NCBI GenBank assembly: GCA_945868475.1
Contig: CAMBLM010000011.1
Location: 1 to 64,000, forward strand
From: an uncultured Ruminococcus sp.
GTDB lineage: Bacteria; Bacillota; Clostridia; Oscillospirales; Ruminococcaceae
DNA length: 64,000 nt
Reading direction: 5' to 3'
The position numbers and the translations under genes were made by a program. The notes below the pieces were generated by a model, which worked only from the letters and a program-made list of their open reading frames with translations, did not search any database and was not told the origin of the DNA. This document shows, in pieces, positions 1-7,018 of the stretch. Within the stretch, counting starts at the first letter, position 1. Each line of letters opens with the position of its first letter.

Positions 1-54
1 AGCGCCACCTTGCCAAGGTGGAGGTAGCGAGTTCGAGCCTCGTAATCCGCTCCA
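1..54 (+). tRNA. tRNA-Gly (GCC), 5' truncated by the window edge
   Basis: Only the 3' part is present. The anticodon stem-loop has loop TTGCCAA, giving anticodon GCC (Gly). It is followed by a variable loop, a T arm with the TTCGAGC loop, the 3' acceptor strand and an encoded CCA ending at 54. The 5' acceptor strand and D arm lie upstream of the window. The gene sits 2 nt before tRNA-Cys, so both belong to one tRNA cluster. Confidence 0.88.
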
Positions 55-56
55 AC

Positions 57-130
57 GGCGCTATAGCCAAGTGGTAAGGCGTAGGTCTGCAACACCTTGA
101 TCCCCAGTTCAAATCTGGGTGGCGCCTCCA
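57..130 (+). tRNA. tRNA-Cys (GCA)
   Basis: A 74-nt cloverleaf. The acceptor GGCGCTA pairs with TGGCGCC, including one G-T pair. The anticodon loop CTGCAAC gives GCA. The T loop is TTCAAAT between CTGGG-type strands, and CCA is encoded at 128-130. It is the last gene of the tRNA cluster entering the window and is followed at once by a terminator hairpin. Confidence 0.95.
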
Positions 131-131
131 T

Positions 132-166
132 AAATCCGTTTTCATTATGAAGACGGATTTTTTTAT
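132..166 (+). terminator. Rho-independent terminator of the tRNA cluster
   Basis: Stem AAATCCGTTTTC / GAAGACGGATTT around the loop ATTAT, followed by a T run. It begins one base after the encoded CCA of tRNA-Cys. Confidence 0.88.
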
Positions 167-197
167 TCATATGATAGAAATTTTCTCGTAAAAATAC

Positions 198-226
198 TTG
201 ATATGTCGAATGAAATAGTGTATAAT
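198..226 (+). promoter_or_regulatory. Sigma-A promoter for the SGNH hydrolase gene
   Basis: TTGATA (198-203), a 17-bp spacer and TATAAT (221-226). It lies about 38 bp upstream of the start codon at 265. An AAAGGTG ribosome binding site follows just before the gene. Confidence 0.8.
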
Positions 227-264
227 AAAATATGTTATCGCAGTAGAAAGGTGTACCCCTAAAA

Positions 265-1335
265 ATGCCACGAAAAAACTATTACTATTCTGAAAAACCG
301 AGAACCTCCAAAGTTCTTGTTACATTGAATGTTATTATAATCTTACTTATTGTTCTGGTTCTTTCCGCACTTGGCTTATATAGCTATACTTTTTTTACAG
401 GAAATGATCCCCTTGCAAATATAGGCATAACAATGCCCTGGGACGAAGAATATGCCATTTCGCAGACTGTTGTTATCGAACCCGAACCGACAGAAACCAT
501 AACGCAAATGACGACAACGGAAACAACACAGGTCACAGCGAATATCGTTCTCACCGAAAAAACGGACGCAAGTGACAGCACCGCTGAAACAAGCGAAACT
601 GAACCGAAATATAACTCGACCGATTATGACAAGACATTTTTCTCGAACAGCCTTTTTATCGGAGATTCGATTTTTACGGGCTTTTCGGGCTTCGGATATC
701 TCGAAGCGGATAATGTCTTTGCGCAGGTCGGACTTAATCCCGAATCCGCTATAACAAAGGAAATAAACGGTGTTACAGCCGCTAAAAAAGCAGAAGAAAT
801 GCAGCCCGACTATATCTGCATTATGCTTGGCACGAACGGACTTGCTTTCCTCAGCACAGATTATATGGCTGAAGAAATGTCAAAGCTCGTGGACGAGCTG
901 AGAAATGCTTCTCCCGATTCGGAGATCGTCATTCTGTCGATCCCTCCCGTTACGGCAGTTCACGAGAGTGAAAATCCCGAGAAAATACCGCTTATAATGG
1001 ACTATAACAGCAAGCTACTGAAAACTGCTGAAAGCGAAGAGTGCAAATATATCGATATTTTCACAATGCTTCAGGACGATGACGGATATCTTGCGGCTGA
1101 CTATGCCGAAGCTGACGGACTCCATTTCCTTGGCAAAGCATACGGCGTTGTTTTGAGCAGGATCCAGTTTGAACTCACAAATGATGGAGAAACCGCTTCT
1201 GAAACGGAAACCTCTGCCGAAACTTCAAGCAAAACTGCAATCTCCGCAGAAACCGCAGTCACAGCGGTAGAAGCAGCTGTTACCGAAAGCGAAACAACCT
1301 CTGTATCAACCGATGAAACAGAGATAACACAGTAA
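265..1335 (+). CDS. Membrane-anchored SGNH/GDSL hydrolase
   Basis: 356 aa. A short basic N terminus is followed by one transmembrane segment (about residues 18-41), then a Thr/Glu-rich linker to about residue 120. The SGNH domain follows: block I FIGDSIF with the nucleophile Ser, the GTNG block carrying the Asn, and DGLHF with the catalytic Asp/His pair. The C terminus is another Ser/Thr/Glu-rich stretch, as often seen in wall-spanning surface proteins. The family contains esterases, lipases and polysaccharide O-acetyl esterases or transferases; the substrate here is unknown. The predicted topology puts the catalytic domain outside the cell. The DUF4358 lipoprotein gene follows after 13 bp, so the two probably form a small surface-protein operon ending before the ireB promoter. 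Confidence 0.85.
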   Translation: MPRKNYYYSEKPRTSKVLVTLNVIIILLIVLVLSALGLYSYTFFTGNDPLANIGITMPWDEEYAISQTVVIEPEPTETITQMTTTETTQVTANIVLTEKTDASDSTAETSETEPKYNSTDYDKTFFSNSLFIGDSIFTGFSGFGYLEADNVFAQVGLNPESAITKEINGVTAAKKAEEMQPDYICIMLGTNGLAFLSTDYMAEEMSKLVDELRNASPDSEIVILSIPPVTAVHESENPEKIPLIMDYNSKLLKTAESEECKYIDIFTMLQDDDGYLAADYAEADGLHFLGKAYGVVLSRIQFELTNDGETASETETSAETSSKTAISAETAVTAVEAAVTESETTSVSTDETEITQ

Positions 1336-1348
1336 AGGAAGGAAAAAT

Positions 1349-1822
1349 ATGAAATTTAAAAATTTTGCCGCAATATTGGTTCTGCCTATAATCATGCTCA
1401 CCGCTTGCTCAAAGGTCGATTCGACCGCTGAAACAAAAGAGCCTGCTCCTGCTGATATTACATCAGCGATAATGGCAGAGATCGAAATTCCGTCCGCAGT
1501 TGAGAAAACCAAAGATGATGTCGGAGCATATTATGATATCGATGTTGAAGCAACAGATGCTCTTTCAGTCTATATCTGCGGCTCGGGTGCTTATCCTGAT
1601 GAACTTGCCGTTTTTAAGATGAATTCAGCTGAACAGGCAGAGAATGCCCGTGCGGCCGCTCAGAAACGCCTTGACAACCAGATCGAGCTTTACAGGGATT
1701 ATACACCCGATGAAATGTATAAGCTTGACGGTGCAAAGGTCGTTGTAAAGGGCAATTATGTTATGCTCTTTGCCTGCTCAGACGATGACAGAGCGTATGA
1801 GATAGCCGACAGTCTTTTCTGA
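1349..1822 (+). CDS. DUF4358 domain lipoprotein
   Basis: 157 aa. A signal peptide ends in the lipobox LTAC, so the mature protein is predicted to be lipid-anchored at Cys 20. The rest resembles the DUF4358 family: an SGAYPDELAVFK-like segment, a helix carrying repeated Ala/Gln, a dYtPDEm segment and a closing strand ending in a short helix. The family is common in gut clostridia and its function is not known. RBS AAGGAAGG precedes ATG. It is co-transcribed with the SGNH hydrolase 13 bp upstream, which suggests a shared cell-envelope role (inference). Confidence 0.82.
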   Translation: MKFKNFAAILVLPIIMLTACSKVDSTAETKEPAPADITSAIMAEIEIPSAVEKTKDDVGAYYDIDVEATDALSVYICGSGAYPDELAVFKMNSAEQAENARAAAQKRLDNQIELYRDYTPDEMYKLDGAKVVVKGNYVMLFACSDDDRAYEIADSLF

Positions 1823-1868
1823 TATCGAGCAAAACAAAACCTTTGTTTCAGAAAATATAAAAAAATAC

Positions 1869-1897
1869 TTGCATTTTTGCAGCAAATATAGTATAAT
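1869..1897 (+). promoter_or_regulatory. Sigma-A promoter for ireB
   Basis: TTGCAT (1869-1874), 17-bp spacer, TATAAT (1892-1897). The transcription start would fall near 1904, giving a short leader with GAAGGAAGG just before the ATG at 1940. Confidence 0.82.
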
Positions 1898-1939
1898 ATA
1901 ACTATTAGATGAATCCATATAGAAGGAAGGTCATATAAA

Positions 1940-2188
1940 ATGAATAACGACCAGACAATGACGTTTACAGTTATTGAGGAAAATGAGGGAGAACTCAAAA
2001 AGAATCTCACATTAATATATGACGCTCTCAGCGAAAAGGGATATAATCCCATTAATCAGATCGTTGGATATATCTTATCAGAAGACCCGACATACATAAC
2101 AACGTATAATAACGCAAGAAATCTTATCAGACATATCGACCGCGATGAGCTTCTTCAGGAGCTTGTTAAGTCTTATCTTTCTAAATAA
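1940..2188 (+). CDS. ireB: IreB family regulatory phosphoprotein (UPF0297)
   Basis: 82 aa, the usual family length. The sequence follows the family closely: an N-terminal MTFTV strand, an [13 protein letters not shown] segment, [21 protein letters not shown] and a C-terminal helix ending near the stop. In Enterococcus, IreB is a small cytoplasmic target of the Ser/Thr kinase IreK and the phosphatase IreP and affects cell-wall stress and cephalosporin resistance. Conserved Thr residues near the N terminus are the known phosphorylation sites in that family. Here it stands alone between its own promoter and terminator. The ruvX (yrrK) partner that often follows it in Firmicutes is absent. Confidence 0.93.
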   Translation: MNNDQTMTFTVIEENEGELKKNLTLIYDALSEKGYNPINQIVGYILSEDPTYITTYNNARNLIRHIDRDELLQELVKSYLSK

Positions 2189-2199
2189 GCTGATTTTGC

Positions 2200-2236
2200 A
2201 AATTGCGCTGTGATGTAATGTCACAGCGCAATTTTT
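2200..2236 (+). terminator. Terminator of ireB
   Basis: Perfect 14-bp stem (2200-2213 with 2221-2234) around a 7-nt loop, with a T-rich 3' side. Confidence 0.9.
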
Positions 2237-2303
2237 GTTAATATGCGGAAACATTTTGTGATAAAATTGTAACCGCTCTGTAGTGTTATTTTCCGTAAAT
2301 TTA

Positions 2304-2312
2304 TGATATAAT
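2304..2312 (+). promoter_or_regulatory. Extended -10 promoter, probable pdaA promoter
   Basis: TGATATAAT is a perfect extended -10 (TGN TATAAT). No good -35 box is seen 17-18 bp upstream, which suits an extended -10 promoter. A sporulation sigma factor could act elsewhere in this 205-bp spacer, but I see no clear match. Confidence 0.5.
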
Positions 2313-2393
2313 ATACTTGTGATAAGCTATAACAAGATATGCATAATAAATGCTGTACGGATTTATCCGTAATTCTTGTTATGGAGGGATCTG

Positions 2394-3194
2394 ATGAGAT
2401 TTTCAAAGCTTATCACCGCTTTTGCGGCAGCAATCATTACTGTCAATCTCTTTGCCTTTACAGCTTCGGCAAATCAGCTTTCGGCGCAGGATATCTCCGA
2501 GTTGAACGGACTTTCTGCCGAATCGCACGGTTATGGTCAGGGCGTTGAATGTGATGAAAACAACTGTCCGACAGGGGCAAAGATGTTCAACGATGAGTTT
2601 GAACAATATGACAGCTATGCTGTATTCAGCGGAGCAAAAGGCATCTGCCTGACGTTCGACCAGGGCTATGAGAACGGCTATACCGAGAAAATTCTTGATA
2701 CCTTAAAAGAGAAGAATGTCAAAGCGGTATTTTTCCTCACGGGCGACTACGCCAAGCGCAATAAAGAGCTTGTAAAGCGTATGCTCGCAGAGGGACACAT
2801 CATCGGCAATCACGGTATGAAGCATGAATCCCTGCCAACGCTTTCACCCGAAAGTGCCGAGGAGGAGATAATGTCGCTTCACGACTTCGTAAAAAACGAA
2901 TACGGAGTTGAAATGAGGTATCTTCGCCCACCGTGCGGAGAATATTCGGAACGTGCGCTTGCCGTTTGCAGTAAGCTTGGTTACAAGACAATGCTCTGGA
3001 GCTATGCATACTGCGACTGGAATGTCGATAACCAACCCGATCCGACTGCTTCGCTTGAAAAAGCAAGAAACGCTGCACATGACGGCGCAATCTACCTTTT
3101 GCACAGCGTTTCATCGACAAATGCGGAAATTCTGCCGCAGCTTATCGATGATATACGCGCTGACGGGTTTGAGTTCTGCTTGCCGCAGCTATAA
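2394..3194 (+). CDS. pdaA: Delta-lactam-biosynthetic polysaccharide deacetylase PdaA
   Basis: 266 aa from the ATG at 2394. This start is chosen because GGAGGG lies 7 nt upstream and the following residues form a signal peptide cleaved after FTASA. The NodB domain closely follows PdaA: LTFDQGYENGYT (metal-binding Asp), GHIIGNHGMKH (two metal His), LRPPCGEYS and YLLHSVS with the catalytic His. PdaA removes acetyl groups from muramic acid left by the amidase CwlD, forming muramic-delta-lactam in spore cortex, which is needed for germination. The motif is FDQGY here where Bacillus PdaA has FDNGY. A cwlD gene is present at 26.3 kb, supporting this assignment. The general alternative is another NodB-family deacetylase. 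Confidence 0.9.
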   Translation: MRFSKLITAFAAAIITVNLFAFTASANQLSAQDISELNGLSAESHGYGQGVECDENNCPTGAKMFNDEFEQYDSYAVFSGAKGICLTFDQGYENGYTEKILDTLKEKNVKAVFFLTGDYAKRNKELVKRMLAEGHIIGNHGMKHESLPTLSPESAEEEIMSLHDFVKNEYGVEMRYLRPPCGEYSERALAVCSKLGYKTMLWSYAYCDWNVDNQPDPTASLEKARNAAHDGAIYLLHSVSSTNAEILPQLIDDIRADGFEFCLPQL

Positions 3195-3207
3195 TTTTTG
3201 ATTTCAC

Positions 3208-3262
3208 AACCGATTTTTCGGTTATGATTTACCGCACATCGATGCAGACGATGTGTATTTGT
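3208..3262 (+). terminator. Paired hairpins after pdaA
   Basis: Two hairpins in succession: AACCGA/TCGGTT (3208-3223) with a T4 loop, and CACATCG/CGATGTG (3235-3255) followed by TATTTGTTTT. The second is the more terminator-like for pdaA, although its T run is interrupted. Confidence 0.5.
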
Positions 3263-3274
3263 TTTGGAAATTGC

Positions 3275-3358
3275 TTAAAGGTCATTCTGTAAGTCTTTGA
3301 ACGAACCAAGGGCGTAAAGACCGACCGAATGATCGGTGAGCATTTCCGTTTGGCGCAT
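3275..3358 (-). CDS. Possible 27-residue small ORF with strong Shine-Dalgarno
   Basis: On the minus strand AGGAGG (3369-3374) stands 10 nt before an ATG that opens 27 codons ending in TAA. The peptide is mixed and protein-like, beginning MRQTEML and ending in SFKDLQNDL, without Cys, signal peptide or membrane segment. I do not recognise it. The same DNA also folds into nested complementary stems (see findings), so it may be a structured RNA, or an RNA that encodes a peptide. It lies between the pdaA hairpins and two converging terminators, so it would be an independent transcription unit. No convincing promoter is seen on either strand. Confidence 0.35.
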   Translation of the reverse strand: MRQTEMLTDHSVGLYALGSFKDLQNDL

Positions 3359-3400
3359 TTTTTTCGTGCCTCCTAATTTATTTCATTTAAATTGTTTTAA

Positions 3401-3437
3401 GCAGTCTTTCGCTAAAAAGGCTGCTGTTTTTTTGCAA
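3401..3437 (+). terminator. Plus-strand terminator downstream of the structured small-ORF region
   Basis: Stem GCAGTCTTT / AAAGGCTGC (one G-T pair) around CGCTAA, followed by T7. It would end plus-strand transcription crossing 3265-3400. Confidence 0.72.
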
Positions 3438-3478
3438 TAAAAAAGCTGCACAGTATTTAATCGGAATACTGTGCAGCT
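3438..3478 (-). terminator. Terminator of the minus-strand acidic-protein pair
   Basis: Perfect 14-bp stem (3444-3457 with 3465-3478) with a 7-nt loop. On the minus strand it is followed by T6. It starts 5 bp after the stop codon of the downstream gene of the pair. Confidence 0.92.
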
Positions 3479-3483
3479 AATTT

Positions 3484-4203
3484 TTATTCGTTTATTTCTT
3501 CAATAACAATGCTGCTTTCGTCAACATCGTAATCATCATCACTGTAAATGTTTCCGCTGTCATCAGCGTATGCTTTCAGATGCTTGACCGCGAGTGAATC
3601 CGTGTCAATGGCTTCTTCATCGGGGATATCGTTCATATTTCCATGGTAAAGCTCATCATTTTCATATGACTTGTCGCGGAGTCCTTCTGTTGTAAGCGTG
3701 GAAACATCAAGTCCGTTCATACTGCTTCCAACCTCGGGGAGAGGTTCTTCACGAAGAACAACGGGTTCTGCTGCAGGTTTCGGAGCTGATTTACGTCCCA
3801 TATTGCTGAAGAAATCGTCTGCTGTTACAGCACTGCTTGGGTCAAAAACTTTTTCTTCCTTTGGCGCTTCGGGAGCTGTGTATGCATCATTCATATTGCC
3901 GTGGTAGTTCCCATCATCACCGAGAGTCTTATCGGTGAGATTTTCCGCTGCGATCTCGTCAGCTTCAACATCGTTCATACTGCTCTTGATCTCGGGGAGA
4001 GGCTCTTCACGAAGTCCGACTACATCGGGAACGTCAACATCTGTTTTTACAGGCTGTTCGGCAGGCTTTGGTTTTGCTTTTCTGTCAAGATCGGCGAAGA
4101 AATTCTCAGCACTTGCAGGCTTGGCTGTTGAAGCAGGGGCGGGGGATACGGGTGCGGCAGATTTTGGTTCATCTTTTGTCTTGTTTTTGTTAAATAAAAA
4201 CAT
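3484..4203 (-). CDS. Acidic, repeat-containing cytoplasmic protein of unknown function
   Basis: 239 aa, mostly disordered by composition (rich in Asp, Glu, Pro, Ala). It has two imperfect internal repeats at about residues 33-106 and 128-192. Each runs ENFF/DDFF, then RK and PKPA, then LREEPLPE, then SSMN, and ends YHGNMND. The tail reads NIYSDDDYD. The SSMN-GLDVS and NIYS-DD elements recur in the C-terminal tail of the membrane protein encoded 20 bp upstream, so the two are likely partners or clients of one binding protein (inference). There is no signal peptide or membrane segment. RBS AAAGGTG precedes ATG. No known domain is recognised; expression as a protein is supported by the RBS, reading-frame length and terminator. 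Confidence 0.75.
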   Translation of the reverse strand: MFLFNKNKTKDEPKSAAPVSPAPASTAKPASAENFFADLDRKAKPKPAEQPVKTDVDVPDVVGLREEPLPEIKSSMNDVEADEIAAENLTDKTLGDDGNYHGNMNDAYTAPEAPKEEKVFDPSSAVTADDFFSNMGRKSAPKPAAEPVVLREEPLPEVGSSMNGLDVSTLTTEGLRDKSYENDELYHGNMNDIPDEEAIDTDSLAVKHLKAYADDSGNIYSDDDYDVDESSIVIEEINE

Positions 4204-4223
4204 ATTCTAACACCTTTCTTTTG

Positions 4224-5471
4224 TTATTTATCCATATCTGAAAGCCGGATCGAAGCCGGATCCGCATCAAATGTATATTCTTCATCATCGCTGCTGTAAA
4301 TATTGTTGTCAGCAGGTTCGTCATCGGAGTTGTCATCCTGGTAATCATCGAGTGAGCTTAGATCAAGTGCGCTTACATCAATTCCGCCCATTCCGCCGTC
4401 ATTATAGTTGAATGTCGGCTTTGCGGAACTGTCGTCGGGGAGATTGTCAACGTCCTCTGCGGAAACGACTGCTGAAAGCATGCCGCTTTCATCGGGTGTT
4501 ACGGTAGTTTCTGCGGTTTTGGATTCAGGGATTTCCTGTTCAACAGCAGGAGCTTCGACCGTTTCTTTGGTATTTGAAACACTGACAGCAGCAGGCTTGA
4601 TCTTTTCCGGTGATACTGTCGGAGCAGACGGTCTGACTTTCGGTACAGCAGGAACATCAGCTTTTTCAGTATTAAAAGCAGGTGCGGATACAGGTATTGC
4701 TTCCTCCGTTCTGTATGATGCGCTTCGGTTGTCTGTATCTGTATCAAATACAGGCTGTTCGGTATCCTGCTGCTTATTTCTTTTAAAAACGATCACAATA
4801 ATGACCGTACAAACAGCGACTATTATAACGCCGATGGGGATAAACATTTTTGCAGATCTGAAGTGATTATCCATATTGTATTCTTCAAGCTGATACGGGA
4901 GAACGTACTTATTTATTGTTGCGGTTGAATTATCATCGAAAAGTTCAACGTTCCGGATCCATTCGATAAGATATTCCTTTACATCGTCTTCGAGTGGTTT
5001 GATCTTTCCGGTAAACAATAGGTCGTGAAATTCAACATTGTCATTTCCGCTGAGAAAATCGTATGTATCGTTGACAAGCTGTTCACAGTTGTTTGCAGCA
5101 TCTTTATCCTTTACAAGTACTGTTATATAGGAAAGGCTGTCAGCGTTTTCATCTGAATTAACGATGGGCATAAGATAATAGCTTCCCGATATTCTTGAGG
5201 AAGTTTTTACACCGTTTACAGTGTTTGTTGTTGTTTCTTCACAAAAACATTCAAAAAGATAGCTGATATATCCGCACACGTTTTCGTTGAGCTTGTAATC
5301 GTTCGGATACATAAGATCGATTATGTTTTCTTCGTTTTCAATGTTCTTCCTGATATCACTCTTGAAACTCAAAGCACCAAACAGTGATGAAAGTCCGAAC
5401 CCGATAAAAACAATGCCTACAATTGCCAACCCCAATAGTCTTGTTGTTAATCTGTTATTGAAAATCCCCAT
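4224..5471 (-). CDS. Two-TM membrane protein with acidic cytoplasmic tail, unknown function
   Basis: 415 aa. TM1 is at about residues 11-34 and TM2 at 209-229, followed by KRNK. The predicted topology is N-in, an extracytoplasmic domain of about 170 residues, and a C-terminal cytoplasmic tail of about 185 residues. The tail is rich in Pro, Ala, Ser and acids and ends with GGMGGIDVSAL and NIYSSDDEEY, which match motifs in the 239-aa protein encoded directly downstream. The extracytoplasmic part has a hydrophobic/acidic mix and two Cys near residue 75; no family is recognised. GGAG lies just before ATG. It is transcribed divergently from purA. Confidence 0.75.
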   Translation of the reverse strand: MGIFNNRLTTRLLGLAIVGIVFIGFGLSSLFGALSFKSDIRKNIENEENIIDLMYPNDYKLNENVCGYISYLFECFCEETTTNTVNGVKTSSRISGSYYLMPIVNSDENADSLSYITVLVKDKDAANNCEQLVNDTYDFLSGNDNVEFHDLLFTGKIKPLEDDVKEYLIEWIRNVELFDDNSTATINKYVLPYQLEEYNMDNHFRSAKMFIPIGVIIVAVCTVIIVIVFKRNKQQDTEQPVFDTDTDNRSASYRTEEAIPVSAPAFNTEKADVPAVPKVRPSAPTVSPEKIKPAAVSVSNTKETVEAPAVEQEIPESKTAETTVTPDESGMLSAVVSAEDVDNLPDDSSAKPTFNYNDGGMGGIDVSALDLSSLDDYQDDNSDDEPADNNIYSSDDEEYTFDADPASIRLSDMDK

Positions 5472-5557
5472 AATTACTCCTTGTTCAGCCTAAAAATATA
5501 GGCGTTTTTTCTATAAATAGATTTTACCATATATATTGAATTAAGTCAAGAAAAAAG

Positions 5558-5586
5558 TTGACATTATTAAAAAAATCTGCTATAAT
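5558..5586 (+). promoter_or_regulatory. Consensus sigma-A promoter of purA
   Basis: Exact TTGACA (5558-5563), 17-bp spacer, exact TATAAT (5581-5586). Transcription would start near 5593, leaving a leader of about 85 nt before the purA ATG. That leader contains a hairpin around 5628-5660 (see findings). Confidence 0.9.
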
Positions 5587-5677
5587 ACAATTTGGTGATT
5601 TAGTTTATTATTGCGGCTTCTTTTTCGGCAGCAGGGAAGTCGGTGAAAATTTTTGCTGTCGGGAAACGGAGTTTTCT

Positions 5678-6952
5678 ATGGCTGCTAATATTGTAATCGG
5701 TACTCAGTGGGGTGATGAAGGAAAGGGTAAAGTTATCGATATCCTTGCTTCAAGAGCAGATGTTGTTATCCGTTCACAGGGCGGTAACAATGCAGGACAC
5801 ACTGTTGCAAGCAATGGTGAAACCTACAAGCTTCACCTTATCCCTTCGGGTATTCTTTATAAAGATACCCTCTGCCTTATCGGCGCAGGTGTTGTTCTCA
5901 ATCCTCAGGATCTTCTCGGCGAGATCGATAACCTCGAAGCAAGAGGAATTTCCTGCGATAACCTCAGGATCGACCCAAGAGCGCACATTGTTATGCCTTG
6001 GCATATAATCCTTGACGGACTTTCCGAAGAATTCAGAGGAAACCTCGATATCGGCACGACCAAGCGCGGTATCGGCCCTACTTATATGGACAAGTATGAG
6101 CGTTCGGGCATTCGCTTCTATGACCTTATCCACCCCGAGGTTTTTGCTGAAAAGGCTCGTGCAACGGGCAAGCTCAGAAATAAGATCATCACCGCAGTTT
6201 TCGGCGGAGAAGCAGTTGATATCGAAGCTGTTATCAAGGAATATACCGAATACGGCAAGCGTCTTGCTAAGTATGAAGCTGATGTTTCCGTACTCGCTTA
6301 TGAAGCTGTAAAGGCAAACAAGACTATTCTTTTTGAGGGCGCACAGGCTACGCTTCTCGATATCGACTTCGGTACGTATCCTTACGTTACAAGCTCGCAC
6401 CCACTTTCCGCAGGCGTATGTGTCGGCACAGGCGTTGGTCCTACAGTCATCAACAATGTTTACGGCGTTGCGAAGGCTTATACAACAAGAGTTGGCAAAG
6501 GTCCGTTCCCGACAGAGCTTAACGATGCAACGGGCGACTATATCCGTGAAAAGGGTCACGAATTCGGCACTATTACAGGCAGACCAAGACGTACAGGCTG
6601 GTTCGACTCTGTTATCATTCGTCACGCAGTACGCGTAAACGGCCTTAACTGCCTCGTTGTAAACAAGCTTGATACCCTCGCAGGAATCGACACCCTCAAG
6701 ATCTGCGTTGCATATAAGAAGCCTGACGGCACTATTATAAAGGATTTCCCTGCAACTCTCGAAGAGCTTGACGGCTGCCAGCCTGTTTATGAGGATTATC
6801 CCGGATTCAATGATGATATTTCAAATTGCAGAACATTCGATGAGCTTCCCGAGATCTGCAAGGGTTATATCAAGCGCCTTGAAGAGCTTTGCGAGTGTAA
6901 GATCGCAATGATCGGCGTTGGTCCTGACCGTGAACAGCAGATCGAAATATAA
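5678..6952 (+). CDS. purA: Adenylosuccinate synthetase
   Basis: 424 aa, the usual length. It makes adenylosuccinate from IMP, aspartate and GTP, the first committed step to AMP. The start is placed at the ATG giving MAANIVIGTQWGDEGKGK, because family members begin this way and the frame upstream of it overlaps the promoter. Visible motifs are the GDEGKGK loop with the catalytic Asp, GGNNAGHT with the catalytic His, and the IMP-binding GTTKRGIGPTY. RBS ACGGAG is about 7 nt before the ATG. The gene is monocistronic: consensus promoter upstream, terminator immediately after. purL of the same pathway is at 45-49 kb. Confidence 0.97.
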   Translation: MAANIVIGTQWGDEGKGKVIDILASRADVVIRSQGGNNAGHTVASNGETYKLHLIPSGILYKDTLCLIGAGVVLNPQDLLGEIDNLEARGISCDNLRIDPRAHIVMPWHIILDGLSEEFRGNLDIGTTKRGIGPTYMDKYERSGIRFYDLIHPEVFAEKARATGKLRNKIITAVFGGEAVDIEAVIKEYTEYGKRLAKYEADVSVLAYEAVKANKTILFEGAQATLLDIDFGTYPYVTSSHPLSAGVCVGTGVGPTVINNVYGVAKAYTTRVGKGPFPTELNDATGDYIREKGHEFGTITGRPRRTGWFDSVIIRHAVRVNGLNCLVVNKLDTLAGIDTLKICVAYKKPDGTIIKDFPATLEELDGCQPVYEDYPGFNDDISNCRTFDELPEICKGYIKRLEELCECKIAMIGVGPDREQQIEI

Positions 6953-6965
6953 TTTTACGCATATA

Positions 6966-6999
6966 AAAATCCCCACATCGCAAAAATGTGGGGATTTTA
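6966..6999 (+). terminator. Terminator of purA
   Basis: 13-bp perfect stem AAAATCCCCACAT / ATGTGGGGATTTT with a short A-rich loop. The T-rich 3' side leads directly to the next gene. Confidence 0.9.
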
Positions 7000-7018
7000 T
7001 ATAATAAAGGGGATATAT

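Noticed and set aside
5774..6625. 283-codon minus-strand ORF
   Set aside because: Antisense to purA, with no promoter or RBS.
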